Source: a virus
IMG/VR virus record: IMGVR_UViG_3300024259_000063
Location: 1 to 44,621 of that record
Reading direction: 5' to 3' (one strand)
Length of the DNA: 44,621 bases
Part shown: piece after piece, positions 38,086 to 44,621 of the stretch
Numbering within the stretch: position 1 is the first letter of the stretch
How the letters are laid out: the number at the start of each line of letters is the position of its first letter
Notes under the pieces: generated by a model
What the model was told of the DNA's origin: nothing
What the model saw: the letters and a program-made list of their open reading frames with translations, nothing else
The model's database searches: none
Position numbers and translations under genes: made by a program

Positions 38086-38520
38086 TTATTTACCCCACTT
38101 ACCATTCTTTACGATTGTTGCCATAATTCCATAATTAGCTATATCAAGAAACGCATCTTCCATTGGTTCATTTTCTACTGCATTTTTACGACCACTCATT
38201 AAGAGATTCTTTAATCGTTGTATCTTATCGTTCATTCTGAACCACAAACCTGTAAGTGATAAGTGAACTTCTTCTTTTGTTTGTAATTGTGTTCCAACTG
38301 AAATGTTACCAGGACCATAATCATGTTGTTTGTGTAGAAACAACTCATATTGTTCCCTTTGTAATCTTTTAAATTCTTTGGTCATTTGTGGCCACTCTTG
38401 TTCCATCATAGTTACAATATCACCGTGGTCACCCGTTAAATAAGAATTTACTTCTTTTTTATTTCCATAGTGATTGGTATATTTCTCTTTTGTTTTAGAT
38501 TCTTTTATTATATCACTCAT
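38086..38520 (-). CDS. Nmad1 (DUF1599-like) nucleotide-modification-associated protein
   Basis: The 144-residue protein contains KQHDYGPGNISVGTQL, then LTGLWFRMNDKIQRLKNLLM, NEPMEDAFLDIANYGIMATI. This is the Nmad1/DUF1599 pattern (K..DYG..N, R..DK..RL..L, E...D...DlanY). Iyer and colleagues proposed that the family acts with modified DNA bases. It is placed directly after a Mom-like gene and has its own TTGACT-N18-TATATT promoter. GGAGGAG lies four bases upstream of the chosen ATG. Its activity is uncharacterised. Confidence 0.75.
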   Translation of the reverse strand: MSDIIKESKTKEKYTNHYGNKKEVNSYLTGDHGDIVTMMEQEWPQMTKEFKRLQREQYELFLHKQHDYGPGNISVGTQLQTKEEVHLSLTGLWFRMNDKIQRLKNLLMSGRKNAVENEPMEDAFLDIANYGIMATIVKNGKWGK

Positions 38521-38543
38521 CAATCTCCTCCAAGTTAGATGCA

Positions 38544-38573
38544 AATATACACATTTTTTAGTATATTAGTCAA
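38544..38573 (-). promoter_or_regulatory. Sigma70-like promoter, TTGACT-N18-TATATT
   Basis: TTGACT at 38573-38568 and TATATT at 38549-38544, spacer 18. The -35 lies in the 3' end of the Mom-like gene, and the Nmad1 ATG is 24 bases from the -10. It would give internal transcription of the nuclease/SLOG part of the block. Confidence 0.7.
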
Positions 38574-39189
38574 GGTTTTTTATTTGTCTTTTAATTTTTT
38601 TATTTAGATAGTATGTATAAATATGTTTGGGTTTTCTCTTAACAAAAAATACATTTGGATCTTTCGCATCATATCTTCTTTTTAACTCTCTACCATACGG
38701 CCTTTTATCTTGATTCAGAGACCGAGTATGCATTTCTCTCCCATCAACCATTAGCACTCTAGCCGAACCAGTTTCTCCTAAATAATCAAAGTTACTAGCC
38801 TTATAAATTGTTCCAGAATGACCATAGTGTTGATCAGCAAATGAAACTATAACCTCTATATCTGTATTGTGCTTTAGCCACCTTAAAGTTTTACCGATAA
38901 AATAACTTTCCGTATTCTTTGGTGTATCATCAATACAAACCAATCTTCGTAGCTCCATACACCTATCGGGATTAATTGGATTGTACTTAGCAGCCGTATG
39001 TGGCATCGATGGCATAGCATACATCATAGCCCCAATCATCTTAGGTAATCCAAAGTTGCCATCTGTATATAAGCCAAAGTGATGGTAAGATTGAATACCA
39101 TTTACATTCTGTGAATAGTGATGCTTCTCTATGAAACTGACAAGCGCCTTTCGATTTATGTATTCAACTGTGAAGTCGGTTACAGACAT
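38566..39189 (-). CDS. Mom-like DNA modification acyltransferase (short form)
   Basis: The 207-residue protein has EKHHYSQNVNG (about 20-30), an ELRRLVCIDDTPKNTESYF segment, and SFADQHYGHSGTIYKASNF (about 117-135), all hallmarks of the Mom/GNAT family. It is closer in length to Mu Mom (231 residues) than the two long copies, and less similar to them than they are to each other. It lies between gp62 and the Nmad1 gene, so modification of replicating DNA is the obvious hypothesis. No ribosome site was seen. Confidence 0.7.
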   Translation of the reverse strand: MSVTDFTVEYINRKALVSFIEKHHYSQNVNGIQSYHHFGLYTDGNFGLPKMIGAMMYAMPSMPHTAAKYNPINPDRCMELRRLVCIDDTPKNTESYFIGKTLRWLKHNTDIEVIVSFADQHYGHSGTIYKASNFDYLGETGSARVLMVDGREMHTRSLNQDKRPYGRELKRRYDAKDPNVFFVKRKPKHIYTYYLNKKIKRQIKNLD

Positions 39190-39192
39190 TTT

Positions 39193-39648
39193 TTACGATA
39201 TTAAGCCGAGCTTTCGAATTTCTTTTTGTTCAATTCCATACCTACCTAAAATATCAGCTAATTCTGCTTGACCACCTGCTGAGATTTCATACATCTCTAC
39301 AGCATCGTCAGCTTCTCTCATACTAACCTGTAAGTGTTTGGCTACGATATCATAGACCCATTTTGGATATTTCATTTTCTTATCTCCTTTGATATATTTC
39401 AACCATTGTTTTTTCTTTGGTAAAATATCTATATAAACTTTATACAATTCTTTTGGCTGTAATGGATACTTCTGAACTTCGTTTACAAATTCAATCCAAT
39501 CAGGCTTCATTGAAAGAAACCTATTAACCATATAATTTGACCACGACTTCTTATCATCATCAGAAATCTCATCCCAATAATTAGGATTTTGTTGAGATGT
39601 TATAGCACTTATATGATCAAATAAATTTTTTCTTTTAACCTTCGGCAT
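39193..39648 (-). CDS. 62: Clamp-loader small subunit, gp62-like
   Basis: The 151-residue protein starts MPKVKRKNLFDHISAITSQQ and contains WDEISDDDKKSWSNYMVNRF, the typical N-terminal region of T4 gp62 homologues (d.k.ws.ymvnRfls). It is shorter than T4 gp62 (187 residues). Known: one gp62 with four gp44 subunits loads the gp45 clamp. It overlaps the zinc-ribbon gene by 14 bases. Confidence 0.85.
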   Translation of the reverse strand: MPKVKRKNLFDHISAITSQQNPNYWDEISDDDKKSWSNYMVNRFLSMKPDWIEFVNEVQKYPLQPKELYKVYIDILPKKKQWLKYIKGDKKMKYPKWVYDIVAKHLQVSMREADDAVEMYEISAGGQAELADILGRYGIEQKEIRKLGLIS

Positions 39649-39874
39649 TTTGCTTTAATTTATCTGGCACCTTACCGCAATTCCCACAACTATATACCTG
39701 GATTGGTATAAGTGCTTCTTGTCCTGTTGGAGACATTAGAGCTGATAATCTTCTTAAAAAGAAAGCTTGTATAAATACAGCATTACCACAATCATCACAT
39801 GACATTGTTTCTGTATCATTAATATCTATTTGTGGTTGTTGTTTGCTTAAAGATTTCTGTGCTTTCATATTCAT
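39635..39874 (-). CDS. Conserved zinc-ribbon protein between gp44 and gp62
   Basis: The 79-residue protein has MSCDDCGNAVF (24-34) and VYSCGNCGKVP (60-70), a CxxC...CxxC ribbon, with GQEALIPIQVY between. Small proteins of this type lie at the same place in other marine T4-like phages, so they are probably linked to the replisome. The function is unknown. Confidence 0.7.
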   Translation of the reverse strand: MNMKAQKSLSKQQPQIDINDTETMSCDDCGNAVFIQAFFLRRLSALMSPTGQEALIPIQVYSCGNCGKVPDKLKQNAEG

Positions 39875-40809
39875 TTTATAACTCCTAATAATTCTATTAA
39901 CATAGCCATAGCATTTATCTCTTTATCAACCACCTGCGCATCTGATAACTGATATTTAGCTATGGTTAAAATACATTCTGCTACATGCCCTTTACCATAA
40001 TTATCAACTTCATCGTACAGTAAACGAAATACGTCAGCAAAGTCTGATATTTGATTATCTCCCAACATTTTTCTGATGGTGATAAAAGCATCTTTTTTAT
40101 TTTGAGTTTTCAATACATTAACTACCTGTGTAGAAAATACATTGACATTCAAATCAGTTGCGAGTAAATTGTTTTGGTCGATTGACAACTTACCATCAAC
40201 TACCTGTCTTTGAGCAAAGTTGATAACTCTACGGATATCAGGATAGCCACCATTAACTAATGTAGCTACATCATCCATCTTAAACTCTACCTTTTCTTGT
40301 TTAAGGATATTGTTTAGATGGACAGCAACTTCTTTTCTCGATGGCGGCACTATCTGAAATGGTTGGCAACGACTCTGTATTGGATCGATTATTCTTTCTA
40401 CAAAGTTACAGGTCAAGATGAACCTACAATGCTTTGAGAAAGTCTCCATAACGTTACGCAAAGCGGCTTGTGCGTTAGGTGTGATGTAATCACACTCATC
40501 TAAGATGATGATTTTAAAATCTTTGAAACCCATCGTAGAAGCAAACCCACGAACTTTATTGCGGACTGTATCAACACTATTCTCATCAGAAGCATTAATA
40601 TACAAATAATCACATTCTATATTATTAACTAATAACTTAGCGAGAGTGGTTTTACCTGTACCAGCTCTTCCATACAAAAGGAGATGTGGCAAATCACCAC
40701 TTTTTAAATAAACCTCAACCTTACTCTTGAGATGTTTATTCCCAATGTAAGTATCTAATGATGTAGGCCGGTACTTCTCTACCCACAAGCTATGTTCTAT
40801 TTTTTCCAT
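39871..40809 (-). CDS. 44: Clamp-loader ATPase, gp44-like
   Basis: The 312-residue AAA+ ATPase has WVEKYRPTSLDTYIGNKHLK, Walker A GRAGTGKTT (47-55), Walker B IILDECDYIT (101-110), sensor 1 ILTCN and the SRC motif (146-148) with the trans-acting Arg. T4 gp44 is 319 residues. The ATG overlaps the Mom-like gene by 13 bases. Confidence 0.95.
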   Translation of the reverse strand: MEKIEHSLWVEKYRPTSLDTYIGNKHLKSKVEVYLKSGDLPHLLLYGRAGTGKTTLAKLLVNNIECDYLYINASDENSVDTVRNKVRGFASTMGFKDFKIIILDECDYITPNAQAALRNVMETFSKHCRFILTCNFVERIIDPIQSRCQPFQIVPPSRKEVAVHLNNILKQEKVEFKMDDVATLVNGGYPDIRRVINFAQRQVVDGKLSIDQNNLLATDLNVNVFSTQVVNVLKTQNKKDAFITIRKMLGDNQISDFADVFRLLYDEVDNYGKGHVAECILTIAKYQLSDAQVVDKEINAMAMLIELLGVIK

Positions 40810-41561
40810 TTATCGTCATCAACCTCTATTTTTCTTATTTCAATATTGTGTTTATAGTTCTTAGGATACTCCATTTGTGGGTGTTTCATCACACTATGAA
40901 ATTTCCTATTTTCTTTTTTGTCACCCAAAAAGTAAATGTATCTATGCTTACTAGCTTCTTTCTTCAGCCAAAATGTATGACCAATAGATTTTACCATCTT
41001 CTTTGGATCAGCCGAACCAAATTTTGAATACACACTTCGACTATGCATCCAATCCCCATCTTCCGTAAGTCTAAGTGAATATGTAGGTGCTAACTGAAAA
41101 TCGCCACAGCCTTGATATATCCAATTAGTAGCTTGATAGATAGCACCATCATGAGATTGTTCGGGATCAGCATATGATATTAGAACCTTTATGCCTTTGG
41201 CATTTTCTTTCATCCATTTGAATGTTAGACCCAACGCCAAAGACTCAATGTTCTTACCATATCCATCGTGAATGAAGAGTCTCGTTAGTTCTAATATGTT
41301 TCTATTTCCCAAAATTTCTTCTGAGAATATAGAACCAAGAACTCTTCTCCCAACAGGAAAACCATAACAAGCAACTCCTATAAGTTTCTCTTCAGGTTCC
41401 GCAAAGAATTTATGTTCATTATCAGTTTGATAAAAAATTCCAAGCGGATACCTACAAGAAGATAGTCTGCCGCTATAATGATATTTCTCTATCATATCCC
41501 TAGCCAATGGTTTGAAGATTGGTCTAACAGAAACTCTAGACTTATCTACATACTCTTCCAT
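40797..41561 (-). CDS. Mom-like DNA modification acyltransferase (long form, copy 2)
   Basis: The 254-residue protein shares with copy 1 (12546-13292) YVDKSRVSVRPI, KYHYSGRL (26-33), NEHKFFAEPEEKLIG, LTRLFIHDGYGKNIES and SYADPEQSHDGAIYQATNW (about 129-147), plus a KHRYIYFLG end. These are Mom-family GNAT motifs. The gene sits between the clamp (one base apart) and the clamp loader (13-base overlap), which is an unusual place. The likely role is replication-coupled adenine modification to evade restriction; the chemistry is inferred from Mu Mom. Confidence 0.7.
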   Translation of the reverse strand: MEEYVDKSRVSVRPIFKPLARDMIEKYHYSGRLSSCRYPLGIFYQTDNEHKFFAEPEEKLIGVACYGFPVGRRVLGSIFSEEILGNRNILELTRLFIHDGYGKNIESLALGLTFKWMKENAKGIKVLISYADPEQSHDGAIYQATNWIYQGCGDFQLAPTYSLRLTEDGDWMHSRSVYSKFGSADPKKMVKSIGHTFWLKKEASKHRYIYFLGDKKENRKFHSVMKHPQMEYPKNYKHNIEIRKIEVDDDKWKK

Positions 41562-42278
41562 TTATACATCTTGTTCAGCAACAAGATAGTAAGTAGCATC
41601 GTACTCATCAATCTTAAAATTGATACGAGCTAAACCACCTGAACTTACTTCTAATGTAGCGCTCTCACATTCTTTATTAGCAACCAATACATCTCTGAAT
41701 AGGTTAGCATTAAAAGAAACATTGTCAATGACATCATACGATTCGGTTTCTACAGGAAGAGTAACACGGTTAGTGTTAATTTCTGCATAACCAATTACAA
41801 CCTTTACTCCATCATCACTAGTCAATACTGTAAAGTTATCCGTATCAGCTAAAGCACCTTTACCAGCAACAAACTTAGTCATAAAAGATTTGTCTACTTT
41901 TATTTTCACTTCAAAATCAGGTATTGATTTTAAGTTAGGTGGTGAACTAATAACAGATAGATCCGATAACATATAATTTATGTTTGACGAGCTATCTGAT
42001 ATCTTTAAAGACACTGCCTTGTCTCCAGCTTTCGTGAGATTCATTGTGATATTATCTGACATAACTGAAAGTAGTTTAACCAACTGCTCTGTGTTATAAA
42101 CACCAAGTTCAGCGTTATCAAATTTCCAATCTGTCATTGTTAGTTCACCGAGCAAATTCTTATCTCCGGTAATAAAGCGAGTGGAAAGTTTATCCCCATC
42201 ACTCTTAATTACAACTGACGAACAGTTGCCACCAAGATAATATTTTTCAATGAAACGATTTAATGAATGTTTATTCAT
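41562..42278 (-). CDS. 45: Sliding clamp, gp45-like
   Basis: The 238-residue protein matches T4 gp45 (228 residues) in length and in having two repeats of the clamp fold. It has ELGVYNTEQLVKLLSVMSDN in the first half, and FMTKFVAGKGALADTDNF and DNVSFNANLFRDVLVANKEC in the second. Known: it is a trimeric ring for polymerase processivity, and in T4 also a late-transcription activator. A TTGACA promoter lies upstream. Confidence 0.9.
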   Translation of the reverse strand: MNKHSLNRFIEKYYLGGNCSSVVIKSDGDKLSTRFITGDKNLLGELTMTDWKFDNAELGVYNTEQLVKLLSVMSDNITMNLTKAGDKAVSLKISDSSSNINYMLSDLSVISSPPNLKSIPDFEVKIKVDKSFMTKFVAGKGALADTDNFTVLTSDDGVKVVIGYAEINTNRVTLPVETESYDVIDNVSFNANLFRDVLVANKECESATLEVSSGGLARINFKIDEYDATYYLVAEQDV

Positions 42279-42304
42279 TTATTACTCCTTATTTGTTAAT
42301 ATGA

Positions 42305-42335
42305 TATATACATATATATCAAAGTTATTTGTCAA
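42305..42335 (-). promoter_or_regulatory. Promoter-like sequence before gp45
   Basis: TTGACA at 42335-42330 with an AT-rich -10 region (TATATA at 42310-42305, spacer 19). It is less regular than the other sites but well placed before the clamp gene, overlapping the end of the polymerase gene. Confidence 0.45.
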
Positions 42336-42337
42336 AA

Positions 42338-44621
42338 TCAAAAAAATCTTTCCATAGATGTCTTTTTATTTACTGGCTCATTCCACTTCAATGTTTCATA
42401 GAACATCATAATCTTTTTCTCTAGCATTTGAGTATACATCTTTTTATAGTTAATGTGCTTTTTAATAAAATCTATTATTTGTGGTGGATCTTCATATCCC
42501 TTATAAGCACAAGACTCCAATCCCAATTCATTCTGCTTTAAATAGACCCATCTAATTTTTTCGGATGATGTTATCTTCTCATACTTTTTAGTTAGACCAA
42601 AGTGACCAATCAAATCATTGTATGTTATAGCGGCTTTAACGTGCGCTGGCGACCCTTTCGCAAAATTAGTAAACTTACCTACCTTCCCATTAGAGTACTT
42701 TTTTAGATTCTTTACTCCTGTGGGCATCGCTATTCTATCAAAGTCCAATAATTTCATAGACTCTTTAAAGTTAATAATTCTTTCATCTATCTTATCCTTC
42801 GGTACAGTAGCAAGAATATCTTCCAATACACTTTTCAATAACTCACCCATAGCCTTTGGAAAGTTACTACGAACCAAGTCTAAACCTTTAACGTGCAGTT
42901 TATTTACCTTAACTCCATTGTCGTTAATAATCTTCAAACCATATCGTTTCTTCACAATGAATAAGCCTGATTTAGCTATCAACTCCTGCTTTATCTCAAA
43001 CCTATGCTTATCTAAGTTTAAGAACTTCTTAGCAAAGTAATCATATGAGCCATTCATAAACTTTTGTATCTCATCAGCTACATCTAATATCCTCTTACTC
43101 ATTAGAGTTTCGCTATCGTAATCCATAGTAGGAAATCTATTTTTAATGAGTGGAAGCGCTGAATAAAAGACCGAATCCGTATCAATATATATACAGTAAT
43201 CCTCATCATCACCCAACTCTTTATTGTAGAAATGATTACCAATTTTCTTAGTAAACTTAATCAACTCTTGACCTGTGAGTGTAGTAGCCTCCGCATTATC
43301 TAAATCATAAAACCTAAATACTGGCAAACCCAACACGCCATACAATGAGTTTAGAACCACCTTCTGAATCAACTGACGACTTTTAAAGTATGTGTATTTT
43401 TCATTATCTCCAGCATCACCAAACTTCTTCATCAACTTTCTATACTCAACACGAGTGTCAAACCATTTAGATAATAGAGCTGGTATTAAACCTGGCTTAT
43501 CACTACGATATATAACACCATTAGAAGATATAGAAACTTCATTATTGTCAAAGAAATCTTTAAGTTCTGTTTCTGTAAGCTTTCCTCTTTCTTTACCGTT
43601 GGATTCGAGCGTATAAGTTTTTGGCGTGCCCTTCATAAACTCTTCTGCGTCCCAACCATTTAACTTACCTATCTTAGTTTCCGGCGAAATATTAAGAGAC
43701 ATAATAACAGATGGATACATACTCGTAATATCCAAATCGAATACCCAATCGTGCTTTCCTCTTTGTGGTGATTGTACATAAGCACCAGCAAATTTATCTC
43801 CACTACTCATATTCGGCTTCGATGGTTTATTAGGAGCAACCACACCCAAATTCTTTAAATACACCAATATAGCACCTTCTAAATACCGAGATGAAAAATA
43901 TACATCCTCATAAGGAACATGACCTACATGACACACACCCCTAGCCATATCAATGAAATCTAATTTATCGTGCATCTTCTTTACTAACCTAACATCATGG
44001 ATATTATACTCTACATACTTATTGATATCATTTTCATATAAATCAGTTAACGTACCATTGTATTCTATTTTGTTCTCACTCAATTCAAATTCTGCTACAG
44101 CATCCAATCTGTAAGATGACAATTGGGTATATGTAAATAACTTATATAAAGCAAGATAATCCAAACAACTAACACCTGCAAACATATACCTTTTTCTGTG
44201 CTTATTCCATTGAACTATTTGAATGGGTGATATCATAGCAGCAACATTTTTACCGGCCACCTTGCAAATCCTATTATATAGATACGGCATATCAAATGTA
44301 TCTATATTCCAACCTGTAATAATTGTTGGTTTAAATTCTAAATATTTTACTAAAAATCTTTGCAGTAATGAAAACTCATTTTCAAAACTTTCTATAACAA
44401 TATTATCCTTTGATTGTAATGTTAGCTTCTTTTTCTCATCCAACACAAATGCATAATAGGTATCGCTGTTGGAATCAAAAACAGCTATAGATGTAATCTT
44501 ATTATTAGCATCTTCGGGATATGGGAATCCCTCTGTAACTTCTACCTCGATATCAATCATCATTATATTATGATTGGTAGATAATTCTTCTGAATCTTTG
44601 TATGTATCCACTAATACACGA
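42338..44621 (-). CDS. 43: Family B DNA polymerase, gp43-like (5' end outside window)
   Basis: The visible 760 codons run to the right edge without a stop. The GTG at 44611 is not the real start, since in-frame codons RVL precede it and the N-terminal domain (about 100 residues in T4 gp43, 898 total) is missing. Seen: Exo I DIEVE (about 20), Exo II NIDTFDMPYLYNR, Exo III YNIHDVRLVKKM, Pol A DLDITSMYPSVIMSLN, Pol B KVVLNSLYGVLG, Pol C YIDTDSVFY, and the KKRYGLK Lys-Tyr motif. All catalytic Asp and Glu residues are present, so both synthesis and 3'-5' proofreading should be active. The gene order 43-45-44-62 in transcription differs from T4 (45-44-62-regA-43). Confidence 0.95.
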   Translation of the reverse strand, partial: RVLVDTYKDSEELSTNHNIMMIDIEVEVTEGFPYPEDANNKITSIAVFDSNSDTYYAFVLDEKKKLTLQSKDNIVIESFENEFSLLQRFLVKYLEFKPTIITGWNIDTFDMPYLYNRICKVAGKNVAAMISPIQIVQWNKHRKRYMFAGVSCLDYLALYKLFTYTQLSSYRLDAVAEFELSENKIEYNGTLTDLYENDINKYVEYNIHDVRLVKKMHDKLDFIDMARGVCHVGHVPYEDVYFSSRYLEGAILVYLKNLGVVAPNKPSKPNMSSGDKFAGAYVQSPQRGKHDWVFDLDITSMYPSVIMSLNISPETKIGKLNGWDAEEFMKGTPKTYTLESNGKERGKLTETELKDFFDNNEVSISSNGVIYRSDKPGLIPALLSKWFDTRVEYRKLMKKFGDAGDNEKYTYFKSRQLIQKVVLNSLYGVLGLPVFRFYDLDNAEATTLTGQELIKFTKKIGNHFYNKELGDDEDYCIYIDTDSVFYSALPLIKNRFPTMDYDSETLMSKRILDVADEIQKFMNGSYDYFAKKFLNLDKHRFEIKQELIAKSGLFIVKKRYGLKIINDNGVKVNKLHVKGLDLVRSNFPKAMGELLKSVLEDILATVPKDKIDERIINFKESMKLLDFDRIAMPTGVKNLKKYSNGKVGKFTNFAKGSPAHVKAAITYNDLIGHFGLTKKYEKITSSEKIRWVYLKQNELGLESCAYKGYEDPPQIIDFIKKHINYKKMYTQMLEKKIMMFYETLKWNEPVNKKTSMERFF

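Noticed and set aside
42618-43040. Plus-strand frame of 140 codons
   Set aside because: It lies entirely antisense to the DNA polymerase, whose motifs are intact.
44609-44611. GTG as the start of the DNA polymerase
   Set aside because: In-frame codons continue to the window edge, and the N-terminal domain of family B polymerases would be missing. The gene is simply cut by the edge.
1-44621. Genome-wide TGA recoding (code 4 or 25)
   Set aside because: Many genes end in TGA with tight ATGA overlaps to the next gene, so TGA works as a stop here.
1-44621. tRNA genes
   Set aside because: No convincing GGTTCGAATCC-like T-arm was seen outside coding sequence on either strand.

Overview
The window is part of the genome of a large T4-like tailed phage (Caudoviricetes, myovirus-type replisome), AT-rich and very probably marine. 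The evidence is a family B DNA polymerase of gp43 type (cut by the right edge), a gp45 sliding clamp, gp44 and gp62 clamp-loader subunits, tightly packed genes that nearly all lie on the minus strand, and many start/stop overlaps of the ATGA and TAATG kind. No tRNA, integrase or insertion sequence was seen. The host is best guessed as a marine bacterium of the Bacteroidota/Marinimicrobia side of the tree. This rests on one cargo protein that combines a redoxin domain, thrombospondin type 3 and dockerin-like calcium repeats and a type IX secretion (T9SS) C-terminal sorting domain.

Layout, in the direction of transcription (right to left). (1) 44.6-35.6 kb is the replication block: polymerase, clamp, clamp loader, two Mom-like DNA-modification acyltransferases lying inside the replisome operon, an Nmad1 (nucleotide modification associated) protein, a RecB/Cas4-like PD-(D/E)XK nuclease, a SLOG protein and several micro-proteins. 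(2) 35.6-14.9 kb is an island of about 24 genes for surface glycans: glycosyltransferases of GT-A and GT-B folds, two PIG-L deacetylases, a sugar N-formyltransferase, a hexapeptide-repeat acyltransferase, three SAM methyltransferase-like proteins, a CapE/CapF-like dehydratase and reductase pair, a HAD phosphatase, a cupin-nucleotidyltransferase-kinase fusion, a shikimate-dehydrogenase-like protein and a GatZ/KbaZ-type TIM barrel. (3) 14.9-12.3 kb holds small genes, a lipoprotein and a third Mom-like gene. (4) 12.3-7.6 kb is loosely packed accessory DNA with micro-genes, repeated promoters, palindromes, tandem repeats, a structured element and a helix-turn-helix/degenerate-HNH protein. (5) 7.6-0 kb holds envelope-directed cargo (class 3 lipase, an apparent UGA-containing redoxin, a signal-peptide polylysine peptide, an outer-membrane barrel), small membrane proteins and conserved hypothetical genes.

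The most striking observation is at 5732-6868. An in-frame TGA sits exactly where the first Cys of the redoxin WCxxC motif belongs (SW-U-PSC). It is followed by a short hairpin whose AGGCU apical loop starts 16 nt after the UGA, close to the geometry of bacterial SECIS elements. This suggests a phage-borne selenoprotein with a T9SS sorting signal. Other leads are three Mom paralogues with Nmad1, the AroE-like/GatZ-like pair inside the glycan island, a family of TTGACT-N18-TATATT promoters, a three-way-junction element at 8788-8896, and a 13-bp operator-like motif near the helix-turn-helix gene.

All assignments come from reading the sequence. Start codons were moved from the longest reading frame where a Shine-Dalgarno sequence or a stop/start overlap favoured another start.
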